A stretch of DNA of 64,000 nucleotides, taken from the NCBI RefSeq assembly GCF_003386285.1, contig NZ_QPNC01000009.1, forward strand, positions 403,331 to 467,330, given 5' to 3'. The notes beneath the pieces are model-generated. The model was not told the DNA's origin, ran no database searches, and saw nothing but the letters and a program-made list of their open reading frames with translations. Position 1 is the first letter of the stretch, and each line of letters starts with the position of its first letter. This document shows, piece after piece, positions 51,183-60,488 of this stretch. The stretch comes from Nocardiopsis sp. FIRDI 009. Lineage in GTDB: Bacteria; Actinomycetota; Actinomycetes; Streptosporangiales; Streptosporangiaceae. The position numbers and the translations under genes were made by a program.

Positions 51183-52112
51183 ATGGGAATGAAAGGCACC
51201 ATCGTGCTCGATGCGGTTGACGTGGCGCTGATGCGCGCGTTGCAGGGGGACGGCAGAGCGACGTTCCAGGCGCTGGCCGACGGGGTCGGCCTGTCCCGGA
51301 CGGCCGTGCGCGCCAGAGTGCGCCAGCTGGTGCACTCAGGCGCGATCAGGATCGTGGGCGTCCTCCACGCCGGGGTCGTCGGCATGGAGGTCCTCGGCCA
51401 CGTCTCCTTCCGGGTGAACGGGCCCGTGGGGCCGTTGATGGAGGCCCTGGACGAGCGTGAGGCCGTGACCTTCGCCGCGCACTCGGCCGGGCGCTTTCCG
51501 GCCGTCGCGCAGGTGAGGGTGGCCGACGACGGGGCACTCACCAAGGAGCTGGCGGAGCTGCGCGCGCTGCCGGGCGTGGAGGGGGCGGAGGTCTTCCGGG
51601 CCAACGCCGTGTTCAAGGACGCCCACAGCAGCGTGCGGGAACTGCGGGACGTGGAGCTGGACGCCCTGGACTGGCGCCTGGTGCGCCAACTGCTCAGGGA
51701 CGGCCGCGCCTCGTACGCGGACCTGGCACGCCAGGTGGGGCTGTCGCAGGCGGCGGCCCGCTCCCGGGTGGTGCGGCTGCTCAACTCGGGGGTGGTGCAC
51801 GTCACCGCGATCGTGGACCCGTCGGCCGTGGGGGCCAACGAACAGCTCGGCTTCGGACTGCGGTGCCGGGGGGACGCCGAGGCCGTGGGAGCGGCCCTGG
51901 CCAACATGCCCCGGATGTCCTTCCTGGCCAGCGGGTTCGGGCGCTACGACGTGGTGGGGACGCTCACCGCGCCCGACCGCCACCAGTTGGTGGAGGCCCT
52001 GGAGGGGGTCCGGGTCGCCCCGGGAGTGGCCCACGTGGAGACGTGGGACCACCTGTCGGTACGCAAGGAGCGCCGTGGAGGCGAGCGTCCGTCCGGGTGG
52101 GTTCCCGTCTGA
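51183..52112 (+). CDS. Double-length Lrp/AsnC-family regulator
   Basis: The 309-residue product has two Lrp winged-helix units: LDAVDVALMRALQGDGRATFQALADGVGLSRTAVRARV near the N-terminus and LDALDWRLVRQLLRDGRASYADLARQVGLSQAAARSRV about 150 residues later. Each is followed by a RAM-like ligand domain. Such tandem forms are about twice the usual 150 residues and occur in actinomycetes. Ligands are often amino acids. The next gene is an RraA-type protein across a terminator-like hairpin. Confidence 0.92.
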   Translation: MGMKGTIVLDAVDVALMRALQGDGRATFQALADGVGLSRTAVRARVRQLVHSGAIRIVGVLHAGVVGMEVLGHVSFRVNGPVGPLMEALDEREAVTFAAHSAGRFPAVAQVRVADDGALTKELAELRALPGVEGAEVFRANAVFKDAHSSVRELRDVELDALDWRLVRQLLRDGRASYADLARQVGLSQAAARSRVVRLLNSGVVHVTAIVDPSAVGANEQLGFGLRCRGDAEAVGAALANMPRMSFLASGFGRYDVVGTLTAPDRHQLVEALEGVRVAPGVAHVETWDHLSVRKERRGGERPSGWVPV

Positions 52113-52122
52113 CCCCCGTGCC

Positions 52123-52151
52123 GAGGTCCGGCGCGCACGTTCTCGGACCTC
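52123..52151 (+). terminator. Hairpin after the Lrp-type gene
   Basis: GAGGTCCG (52123-52130) pairs with CGGACCTC (52144-52151) around 13 bases, just downstream of the stop codon. It is modest in strength. Confidence 0.45.
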
Positions 52152-52185
52152 CCGTCCGGGGTGTGCGCGCCCGACACGGCTCGAA

Positions 52186-52202
52186 TGTAACCGCCGGTAA
52201 CA
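52186..52202. promoter_or_regulatory. Candidate operator TGTAACC-N3-GGTAACA
   Basis: TGTAACCGCCGGTAACA lies upstream of the RraA-type gene, with an AT-rich ATTTTTACG just after it. Length and layout equal the perfect inverted repeat TGTTACCGTTGGTAACA before the acyl-CoA dehydrogenase at 60423-60439, with one arm base altered. The two may be read by one regulator. Confidence 0.5.
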
Positions 52203-52315
52203 TTTTTACGTGTTTCCGGGGCGTATGTCTTGCGTCACGCTTAAGTTACCCGTGAGTATGGATACGGGTCGGCGTGAGCCGACCGCACCAGGCGCGGGTG
52301 TAGTGGGAGGCTGAC

Positions 52316-53110
52316 GTGGCGCTTGCGAGGACGTTGACGGCGGTGGGCACGGCGGCACTGGCCAGGAACGGAGGCCGCCCGTTCGGGACGCACCTGTTCT
52401 CGGTCTGGCCGGGGGCGGCGTTCGCCGCGACCGCCTTCCCGGTCCGCTGCGTCCCCGGGGACAATCTGGCCATCCACGTGGCCATCGCCCAGGCGCCGAC
52501 CGGCTCCGCGCTGGTTGTGGACGTGGCGGGCGAACCCGAGTACGGGTACGTGGACGAGATCATCGCCGTGGCCGCGCGCGCACGCGGCGTCGTGGGCATC
52601 GTGCTCGACGGCTGTGTGCGCGACATCGCCGCCATCGCCCACAGCGAGCTGCCGGTCTTCAGCGCCGGGGTCGCCGTGCGCGAGGCCGGGCACGAGGCCG
52701 GAGGGGCGATCGGACAGCAGATCAGCATGTCGACCGCCGGTGGGCCGGGGCCCCTGCCCGTCCGCCGGGGCGACTGGGTCGTCGCCGACGACGACGGCGT
52801 GGTGTGCCTGCCGCGCGGCCAGGTCAGCGCGATCATCGCCGACACCGTGAGCGGCATCACCCGTGACCGCGCCCTCGTCGACGCCGTGCACGCGGGGGAG
52901 AGCACGCTGGACCTGCTCGGCCTGGACCCCTCACGGGTCTCGGGGTGGGAGGGCTCGGCCGACCGCGACGCCGTGCGGGGCGGCGGGCGCACGCGCTCCC
53001 GCGCCACCCGTCTCGACCAGGCCGCGCGCGGCGCCGACGGCCGTTCGGCCCTCCGGCCCGGCGTCGCGACCTCCCGGCGGGTCGCGGGCGACGTCTACGG
53101 CGGCGACTGA
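52316..53110 (+). CDS. RraA-family protein (HMG-aldolase/RNase E inhibitor fold)
   Basis: GTG 52316 gives 264 residues. The RraA core reads RCVPGDNLAIHVAIAQAP, LVVDVAGEPEYGYVDEIIAVAA, GVVGIVLDGCVRDIAAI and DWVVADDDGVVCLPRG, keeping the aldolase-type DGxxRD motif (DGCVRD). RraA relatives are 4-hydroxy-4-methyl-2-oxoglutarate or oxaloacetate decarboxylases, or RNase E modulators. A basic, probably disordered C-terminal tail of about 60 residues is unusual. A GntR regulator converges on it. Confidence 0.85.
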   Translation: MALARTLTAVGTAALARNGGRPFGTHLFSVWPGAAFAATAFPVRCVPGDNLAIHVAIAQAPTGSALVVDVAGEPEYGYVDEIIAVAARARGVVGIVLDGCVRDIAAIAHSELPVFSAGVAVREAGHEAGGAIGQQISMSTAGGPGPLPVRRGDWVVADDDGVVCLPRGQVSAIIADTVSGITRDRALVDAVHAGESTLDLLGLDPSRVSGWEGSADRDAVRGGGRTRSRATRLDQAARGADGRSALRPGVATSRRVAGDVYGGD

Positions 53111-53130
53111 CGGCCGCGGAGCGCACACGC

Positions 53131-53153
53131 GGCCCCGGGCACGGTCCGGGGCC
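53131..53153. terminator. Terminator between RraA-type and GntR genes
   Basis: GGCCCCGG (53131-53138) and CCGGGGCC (53146-53153) form a perfect 8-bp stem in the gap between the two convergent genes. Confidence 0.5.
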
Positions 53154-53175
53154 CGCCGGGTGGGCGGACCCCGTC

Positions 53176-53877
53176 TCAGTCCTCGGCCAGGGAGATCAGC
53201 TCGTCGATGTAGCAGGTCGCCTCACGGGCCGCCGCCGTCGGGTCGGCCGCCCGGACCGCCTCGACCAGTTTGGAGTGGTCGATCCCCTCGGAGGCCGTGG
53301 AGGGCTGCCCCGCGGCCTCCTCGTTCTGCTCGTAGGCGGTGTGCGCGATGCTCGCGTAGACCACCTGCGCGATGTCGTCGTACAGGTCGATGAGCAGGGT
53401 GTTGTGCGTGGCGTTGACCACCGCCCGGTGCAGGGTGAAGTCCGCCTCCACGAACGCGCTCATGTCGCGGGCCCGCCAGGCCTCCTCGCGCAGGTCCATG
53501 GCGCGGTCGATGTCGGCCATGTCCTCGTCGCTGTGGCGCAGCGCGGCCAGGCGCGCGGCCTCGACCTCCAGCGCGCGGCGGACCTCCAGGTTCTCGCGCA
53601 GCCGCGAGCGCTCCAGGCGGCGGCGCAGCGCTCCGCCCAGTTCGCTGGAGGCGCGGACGAAGGTCCCGGCGCCCTGGCGGATCTCCAGCAGACCCGCGTG
53701 GGCGAGGGCGCGGACGGCCTCACGGACGGTGTTGCGGCCGACCTCGAGCTGTTCGGAGAGTTCGGACTCGGTGGGGATGCGGTCGCCGACGCCCCATTCC
53801 CCCGAGTCGATCTGGGCTCGTAACTGACTGATGACCTGGTCCACGAGACCGGTCCGGCGTGTCGAGGCGAGGGGCAC
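53176..53877 (-). CDS. GntR/FadR-family transcriptional regulator
   Basis: The 233-residue protein has an N-terminal winged helix: LVDQVISQLRAQIDSGEWGVGDRIPTESELSEQLEVGRNTVREAVRALAHAGLLEIRQGAGTFV, and an FCD-type helical ligand domain with ADFTLHRAVVNATHN, the usual metal-binding Asp and His. FadR-group regulators respond to carboxylates. It is divergent from an MFS transporter, its probable target, across a 166-bp gap. Confidence 0.92.
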   Translation of the reverse strand: MPLASTRRTGLVDQVISQLRAQIDSGEWGVGDRIPTESELSEQLEVGRNTVREAVRALAHAGLLEIRQGAGTFVRASSELGGALRRRLERSRLRENLEVRRALEVEAARLAALRHSDEDMADIDRAMDLREEAWRARDMSAFVEADFTLHRAVVNATHNTLLIDLYDDIAQVVYASIAHTAYEQNEEAAGQPSTASEGIDHSKLVEAVRAADPTAAAREATCYIDELISLAED

Positions 53878-54043
53878 GCTTTTCCTCCTAGGGGCGGGTC
53901 GCCGGATGACAGGGCGAGTGCGCGTGTTCGGATCGGTTAGGCGGGAGCTTAGACCAGTCGGGGCGCGGAATCGTCGGTGAACGGCAATGCGTTATCCTCA
54001 TGAAGCACATTGGGTCATCCTATGAATTTGTGAGGCACTTCGC
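53878..54043. promoter_or_regulatory. Divergent GntR/MFS promoter region
   Basis: The segment near the MFS start is AT-rich and contains ATCCTCATGAA (53994-54004) and ATCCTATGAA (54017-54026), a direct repeat spaced 23 bp, about two helical turns. It is a plausible site for the GntR-type regulator. No textbook TGGTNNNACCA operator was found. Confidence 0.35.
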
Positions 54044-55366
54044 ATGGGCGCCGCGCCAGCTCCACTGAAGACGCCGACGAGCGGTCACCCGGAACGGGAG
54101 ACCGCTCCTTCGCGTTCCCGGTGGGCGGTTCCCCTGCTGGTCGCGGCCGGTATCGGGCTGGCCGCCCTCAACCTGCGCACCGCGATCACCAGCGTGGGCC
54201 CCGTGCTCGACGAGGTGACCGCGGGCCTGGGCATGACCGCGGTGGGCGCGGGCGTCCTGACCACGCTTCCCGTCCTGTGCTTCGCCCTGTTCGGCGGTCT
54301 CACCCCCACCCTGGCGCGCCGGCTGGGCGACCACCACCTCCTGGTGTACGCGCTGGTGGCGCTGGTGGTGGGCCTCGTCGGGCGAGCGGCGGCGCCCAGC
54401 CCCTGGCCCTTCCTCGCACTGAGCGTCGTCGCACTGGCCGGTGGCGCGATCGGAAATGTCATCCTGCCCGCCCTCGTCAAGTACCACTTCCCCCACCGGG
54501 TCGGTCTGATGACGACGGTGTACACCACCGCGCTCGCGGCCGGGACCGCACTGGCCGCCGCCGCGACCGTTCCGCTGGAGCAGGCCACGGGGGACTGGAG
54601 GATCGCCCTCGGCTCCTTCGCCGTGTTCGGGATCGTGGCCGTCCTGCCGTGGCTGCTCGTCCTGAGGCACGGTCAGCGCGGTGGCCGCAAGGGGCGCGGG
54701 CTGGGCGTGCGCGAGGTCCTGGGCACCGCGATCGGCTGGCAGAGCGTGCTGTACTTCGGGACGCAGTCCTCGGTGGCCTACATCATGTTCGGCTGGTACG
54801 CGCAGATGCTGCGCGACCAGGGGATGGACGCCCAGACCGCCGGCCTGGCCCTGTCCTACCTGGCCACGCTCGGCGTCCCGATGTCGCTGATCCTGCCGAC
54901 CCTGCTGACCCGCGTGCGCGACCAGCGCCCGTTCGTCGGCGTGTTCGCCCTCGCCTACCTCATCGGGCTCGGCGGGATGTGGTTCTCCCCGATGTCCGGG
55001 GTGTGGGTCTGGACGACCTTCATCGGCGTGGGCATGGGCAGCTTCGTCTACGCCCTGACCGTCTTCGCGCTGCGCACCCGTACGGGCGAGGGCACCGCCG
55101 CCATGTCGGCGTCCAGCCAGAGCCTGGGCTACCTCATGGCGGGCGCCGGGCCGTTCCTGTTCGGACTGCTGCACGAGCTGTCCGGCGACTGGCGTGCGCC
55201 GCTGGCCCTGGTGCTGGGCCTGGTCGCGGTCAACGTGTCCGTCGGTCTCCTGCTGGGCCGCCCCCGCTACCTGGAGGACGCCATCGCCGAGCGGGAGCCT
55301 CGGCGATCGGTCGGGGCCGCGTCCCCGACGGGAGCGGCCGGGACGGACCCGCGTCGGCCCGGCTAG
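54044..55366 (+). CDS. MFS transporter, CynX/NimT type
   Basis: The 440-residue protein has about twelve transmembrane segments. It opens with PLLVAAGIGLAALNLRTAITSVGPVLDEV, the cyanate-permease-like (CynX/NimT) signature, and later has WYAQMLRDQGMDAQTAGLALSYLATLG and SSQSLGYLMAGAGPFLFGLL. Members export or import cyanate, 2-nitroimidazole or other small compounds; the substrate here is unknown. It is probably regulated by the divergent GntR-type gene. The alpha/beta hydrolase 45 bp downstream could be co-transcribed. Confidence 0.92.
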   Translation: MGAAPAPLKTPTSGHPERETAPSRSRWAVPLLVAAGIGLAALNLRTAITSVGPVLDEVTAGLGMTAVGAGVLTTLPVLCFALFGGLTPTLARRLGDHHLLVYALVALVVGLVGRAAAPSPWPFLALSVVALAGGAIGNVILPALVKYHFPHRVGLMTTVYTTALAAGTALAAAATVPLEQATGDWRIALGSFAVFGIVAVLPWLLVLRHGQRGGRKGRGLGVREVLGTAIGWQSVLYFGTQSSVAYIMFGWYAQMLRDQGMDAQTAGLALSYLATLGVPMSLILPTLLTRVRDQRPFVGVFALAYLIGLGGMWFSPMSGVWVWTTFIGVGMGSFVYALTVFALRTRTGEGTAAMSASSQSLGYLMAGAGPFLFGLLHELSGDWRAPLALVLGLVAVNVSVGLLLGRPRYLEDAIAEREPRRSVGAASPTGAAGTDPRRPG

Positions 55367-55410
55367 CCCGCGCCCACCGCGAAAACAGCGTGAAAATACG
55401 TACAAGGTCG

Positions 55411-56295
55411 ATGAAAATACCCCACATGGACACCTACGTCACCGCTCCCGAGCGCCTCGGAGAGACCGTACTGACCGACGGCCGCACACTGGCCTGGGCC
55501 GAGTGGGGGCCGCGGGACGGCCACCCCGTCCTGTTCGTCCCCGGTGCCGCCACGAGTCGGCGTCTGGGGATCGGCGCGGGTGCGGCCGAGGCGCTCGGCG
55601 TCCGTCTGGTCTCCGTCGACCGCCCGGGGCTGGGCGCGTCCTCGCCCGACCCGGGGCACACCTTCGCGGACTTCGCCGACGACATCGCCGATCTGGCCCG
55701 GCGCCGCGGGCTGGGGCGCCCTCCGGTCGTCGGCAACTCCCAGGGCGCGCCGTTCGCCCTGGCCTGCACCGTGGCGGGTGTCACGGGACCGGCGGCGCTG
55801 GTGTCGGCGGCCGACGAGGTGGCACACCCCGCCTTCGCCGACGCCCTCCCCGACGACCTGCGCTCCCTGGTCGACCGCGTCGCCGCCGACCCGGAGGGCG
55901 CGCGGTCGTTCCTCCGCGGCCTGGGCCCCGAGGCGATGTGGTCGATGGTCACGGGCGGAGCGCCCGACAGCGACCTGGCCGTCTACCGCTCCCCCGCGTT
56001 CGAGGCCGCCTACCTGGCCGCGCTGGAGGAGGGGTTCGCCGGGGGCGGGGACGGCTACGCCCGCGACACCGTGCTGGCGATGGGCCGCTGGTCCTTCGAC
56101 CCCGCGGCCGTGACCGAGCCGGTCGACCTCTGGTACGGCGCCGAGGACACAGTCCACTCACCGGACAACGGCGCCACGCTGGCCTCGCGTATCCCCGGCG
56201 CCGAGCTGCACGTGGTCCCCGGGGTCGGCGGCGCGGTGCTGTGGACGGAGGCCGGGCGGATCCTGTCCGTCCTGTTGGAGCGGGCGGCGGCCTAG
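55411..56295 (+). CDS. Alpha/beta hydrolase lacking the usual catalytic histidine
   Basis: ATG 55411 gives 294 residues (ATG 55426 also possible). Motifs: HPVLFVPGAATSRRLG (oxyanion region), SVDRPGLGASSPDPG, the nucleophile elbow GNSQGAPFAL with its Ser, and the acid in WYGAEDTVHSP. Where the family has GxGHxxxxx, the sequence reads VPGVGGAVLWTEAG, so the triad His is Gly. It may be inactive, use another His, or be a sequencing error. Its stop overlaps the convergent CPBP-family gene by 4 bp. Confidence 0.85.
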   Translation: MKIPHMDTYVTAPERLGETVLTDGRTLAWAEWGPRDGHPVLFVPGAATSRRLGIGAGAAEALGVRLVSVDRPGLGASSPDPGHTFADFADDIADLARRRGLGRPPVVGNSQGAPFALACTVAGVTGPAALVSAADEVAHPAFADALPDDLRSLVDRVAADPEGARSFLRGLGPEAMWSMVTGGAPDSDLAVYRSPAFEAAYLAALEEGFAGGGDGYARDTVLAMGRWSFDPAAVTEPVDLWYGAEDTVHSPDNGATLASRIPGAELHVVPGVGGAVLWTEAGRILSVLLERAAA

Positions 56296-57116
56296 ACGGG
56301 GAGCCAGTCCAGCCGACCGATGAGGTGCACCGAGCCGACGAAGGCGACGACGTCGATGAGCGTGTGCGCCACCACCAGCGGCATCACCCGCCCGTAGCGG
56401 TGGTAGAACCAGCCGAAGACCACACCCATCACCAGGTTGCCGAAGAACATCCCCACGCCCTGGTACAGGTGGTAGAAGGCGCGCAGGACCGAGCTGACCA
56501 GGACCGCGCGCCAGGGCGACCAGCCGAGCTGGCCCAGCCGGTGCAGCAGGTACCCGACCACGACCACCTCCTCCAGCACGCCGTTCTTGGCGGCCTGGAG
56601 CACCAGGACCAGGGTGTCCCACCAGTTGCCGTCCAGGGTGCTGGGGTCGATCGTGACCGTCAGGCCGAGCCGCCAGGACACCACGTACACCGCCAGTCCG
56701 CCGGTCCCGATCAGGGTGGCGAGCGCGGCGCCGCGCGCCAGGTCGGACCCGGGTCGGCGCACGTCGAAGCCGACCGTGCGGGCGCTCTCCCCGGTGCGGT
56801 GCAGCAGGTGCACGACGAGCAGGACGGGCGCGAGCGCGAACACCACCGCGTACAGCTGCCAGGTCAGGTCCAGCCAGGGGCGCTGGTCGGCGCGGGGACG
56901 CACCAGGGTCGCGGTCTGCTCGGCCAGGGACTCCGGCGCGGTCAGCGCACCGACGAAGTGGATGGTCGCCGACACCGCGGCCGCGCCGAGGGAGAGCGCC
57001 AGGACGGTCGCGATCTCCCAGCGCAGCAGGCGCGGGGAGGGGAGGGCCGCGTCGGCGGCCGGTGCGGTGGTGTCGCTCGTGGCCGGTGCGGCCGTGTCAC
57101 GGGTCTCGTCAGTCAC
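56292..57116 (-). CDS. CPBP-family intramembrane glutamic-protease-like protein
   Basis: The 274-residue membrane protein has about seven segments. The CPBP motifs are NGVLEEVVVVGYLLHRL (the EE pair of motif 1, but the usual Arg of EExxxR is replaced by Val), AFYHLYQG (motif 2 His) and NLVMGVVFGWFYHRYGRVMPLVVAHTLIDVVAF (motifs 3 and 4). Such proteins are relatives of CAAX prenyl proteases. Function unknown. The gene is convergent with the hydrolase and follows aceA on the same strand beyond terminators. Confidence 0.88.
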   Translation of the reverse strand: MTDETRDTAAPATSDTTAPAADAALPSPRLLRWEIATVLALSLGAAAVSATIHFVGALTAPESLAEQTATLVRPRADQRPWLDLTWQLYAVVFALAPVLLVVHLLHRTGESARTVGFDVRRPGSDLARGAALATLIGTGGLAVYVVSWRLGLTVTIDPSTLDGNWWDTLVLVLQAAKNGVLEEVVVVGYLLHRLGQLGWSPWRAVLVSSVLRAFYHLYQGVGMFFGNLVMGVVFGWFYHRYGRVMPLVVAHTLIDVVAFVGSVHLIGRLDWLPV

Positions 57117-57167
57117 GGTTCGACTCTAGGAAACGCGCGAGGGGAGTCGGACACGGGAAAGGCCGCC

Positions 57168-57266
57168 GGCCATGCGCGTGTGACACGGACCGCGCATGGC
57201 CGACGGCCAGGGGGGGACGGTCGTCCCGCCCCGCCCCAGCCACGAAAGCGGGGAGGGACGACCGTC
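57168..57266 (-). terminator. Two hairpins after aceA
   Basis: GACGGTCGTCCC (57216-57227) pairs perfectly with GGGACGACCGTC (57255-57266), and GGCCATGCGCG (57168-57178) with CGCGCATGGCC (57191-57201). Together they end the isocitrate lyase transcript before the CPBP-type gene. Confidence 0.7.
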
Positions 57267-57284
57267 GGGGAACGAAGACCAGCG

Positions 57285-58583
<1,299 letters not shown>

Positions 58584-58767
58584 GTTCGATCCCGCCTTAC
58601 GTGTAGTCCCCAAGGTGTTCGCACCGGTCGAGGGAGGCCGATCCAGGGCCGGGGGTGAGCCCTGGGCGGTAAGTTCCCCGCCGGTAACTATGATTCTTGA
58701 GCAAGATCCACAGGTTTTCCACTCGAAATCGTGTGAAGAAGCTTGATTCTTTCCGTACTATGAACGC
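58584..58767. promoter_or_regulatory. aceA/RamB-type divergent regulatory region
   Basis: TGATTCTT occurs twice in the same orientation (58691-58698 and 58744-58751). The second copy is part of GAAGAAGCTTGATTCTT, an inverted AAGAA/TTCTT arrangement. GCCGGTAAC (58680-58688) resembles half of the TGTNACC-N3-GGTAACA sites found elsewhere in the window. This AT-rich gap probably holds both promoters and operators of the RamB-type regulator. Confidence 0.5.
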
Positions 58768-60240
58768 ATGGCGTACTTTGGTACTGAAGAAATAACGTCT
58801 TTGACAGGTGACCTAGATCTCGTCACGTTCGGCCAGCGACTCCGTCATCTTCGCCGTGCGCGTGGACTCACCCTCTCTGACCTGGGAGAACGCGTCGGTC
58901 GTGCCCCCTCGCAGCTGTCCCTGTTGGAGAACGGAAAACGCGAGCCCAAGCTCTCCCTCCTCACGTCCCTGGCCTCCGCCCTCAACGTCTCGGTCGAGGA
59001 ACTGCTGTCCAAGCAGCCGCCGAGCCGCCGCGCGCAGCTGGAGATCGCGGTCGAGGAGGCCCAGCGCGACCCCCTCTACCAGCAGCTCAACCTCCCCCAC
59101 CTGAAGGTCGGCAAGCGGGTCCCCAACGACGTGCTCGAGCACATCGTGGGCCTGTACGACGAACTCAGGCGGCGCAGCGCCAAGCCGACCGCCACTCCCG
59201 AGGAGGCGCGCCGGGCCAACGCCGACCTGCGACGCCAGATGCGCGAGCGCGGCAACTACTTCGAGCACATCGAGAAGGCGGCGGCCGAGACCCTGGCCGC
59301 CGTCAACTACAGCGCGGGGGCCCTGTCCCAGGGGCAGATCCTCGCGATCGCCACCCACCACGGCTTCACCCTCCGGTACGTGCAGGACCTGCCCCGCTCG
59401 GTGCGCTCCCTGACCGACCACGTCAACCGGCGCATCTACCTCAAGCGCGAGACCTCGCTGGGCATGCACAGCCCCCGGACGATCCTGCTCCAGACCCTGG
59501 GCCACGTGATCCTGGGCCACCAGCAGCCGAAGGACTTCGGCGACTTCCTGCGCCAGCGTGTGGAGGCCAACTACTTCGCGGCCGCCGTCCTCATCCCCGA
59601 GTCCACCGCCGTCACCTACCTCCAGGAGGCCAAGCAGGCCCGCGACCTGTCGGTGGAGGACCTGCGCGACGTCTACTCCGTCTCCTACGAGATGGCCGCA
59701 CACCGGTTCACCAACCTCGCCCACCGCCACCTGGACCTGGTCTGCCACTTCATCCGCAACGACGAGACCGGCATCATCTACAAGGCCTACGAGAACGACG
59801 GCCTGGTCTTCCCCACCGACGACACCGGCGCGATCGAGGGCCAGCGCATGTGTCGCCAGTGGTCGGGGCGGCAGGTCTTCGCCTCGCCGGACCGGTACTC
59901 GATCTACTACCAGTACACCGACAAGCCCAACGGGACGCACTGGTGCGTGGCGCACGTCGACCCCAGCCGGGAGCGCAACTTCGCGATCACCCTCGGCGTT
60001 CCCTACAAGGAGTCGCGCTGGTTCCGCGGCCGCGAGACCACCAACCGCACCCAGTCCAACTGCCCGTCGGGGGAGTGCTGCGTGCGGCCGCCCGCCGATC
60101 TGGCCGCCCGCTGGGAGGGCAACGTCTGGCCGTCGGCGCGCGCCCACTCCCACGTGCTGTCCGCCCTGCCCTCGGGGACCTTCCCGGGCGTGGACGAACA
60201 CGACGTCTACACCTTCCTGGAGAAGCACAGCCGGGACTGA
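58768..60240 (+). CDS. RamB-type regulator (XRE HTH plus DUF955-like and C-terminal domains)
   Basis: The 490-residue protein has an N-terminal XRE helix-turn-helix (FGQRLRHLRRARGLTLSDLGERVGRAPSQLSLLENGKREPKLSLL). A middle region has TILLQTLGHVILGHQQPKDFGDFLRQRVEANYFAAAVLIPE, a degraded ImmA/IrrE-like segment, and a C-terminal part has a Cys-rich CPSGECCVRPP. This architecture matches RamB/ScfR regulators that control glyoxylate-cycle and acetate genes in actinobacteria. Its position divergent from aceA supports that role. Confidence 0.93.
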   Translation: MAYFGTEEITSLTGDLDLVTFGQRLRHLRRARGLTLSDLGERVGRAPSQLSLLENGKREPKLSLLTSLASALNVSVEELLSKQPPSRRAQLEIAVEEAQRDPLYQQLNLPHLKVGKRVPNDVLEHIVGLYDELRRRSAKPTATPEEARRANADLRRQMRERGNYFEHIEKAAAETLAAVNYSAGALSQGQILAIATHHGFTLRYVQDLPRSVRSLTDHVNRRIYLKRETSLGMHSPRTILLQTLGHVILGHQQPKDFGDFLRQRVEANYFAAAVLIPESTAVTYLQEAKQARDLSVEDLRDVYSVSYEMAAHRFTNLAHRHLDLVCHFIRNDETGIIYKAYENDGLVFPTDDTGAIEGQRMCRQWSGRQVFASPDRYSIYYQYTDKPNGTHWCVAHVDPSRERNFAITLGVPYKESRWFRGRETTNRTQSNCPSGECCVRPPADLAARWEGNVWPSARAHSHVLSALPSGTFPGVDEHDVYTFLEKHSRD

Positions 60241-60260
60241 CGGGGGCACTGCTGGTCGCG

Positions 60261-60295
60261 GGGGGCCGGTGCGCGGGTGGCGCGCACCGGCCCCC
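60261..60295 (+). terminator. Terminator after the RamB-type gene
   Basis: GGGGGCCGGTGCGCG (60261-60275) pairs perfectly with CGCGCACCGGCCCCC (60281-60295) around a 5-base loop. Confidence 0.8.
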
Positions 60296-60422
60296 CGCGC
60301 GTGTGCGGACAGCGGGCCCGGGCCGCTCCCGGGGCGCGGCTTCGACACCCCGCCGTCCCCCCGGCCCGCCCGTGTGTGCGTCCGATGCTCCCGGGGCGGC
60401 GATTGTGCCCGTCCACCCTCCC

Positions 60423-60439
60423 TGTTACCGTTGGTAACA
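60423..60439. promoter_or_regulatory. Operator candidate TGTTACC-N3-GGTAACA upstream of acyl-CoA dehydrogenase
   Basis: TGTTACCGTTGGTAACA is a perfect 7-bp inverted repeat with a 3-bp spacer, 50 bp before the ATG. A sister site with one changed arm base lies before the RraA-type gene (52186-52202). The size and symmetry suit a TetR-type regulator sensing acyl-CoA. Confidence 0.6.
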
Positions 60440-60488
60440 CCTAACGGCCGACCCTCCCCCGGGAGGGAGCACAGAAGGATGTAAGCGC

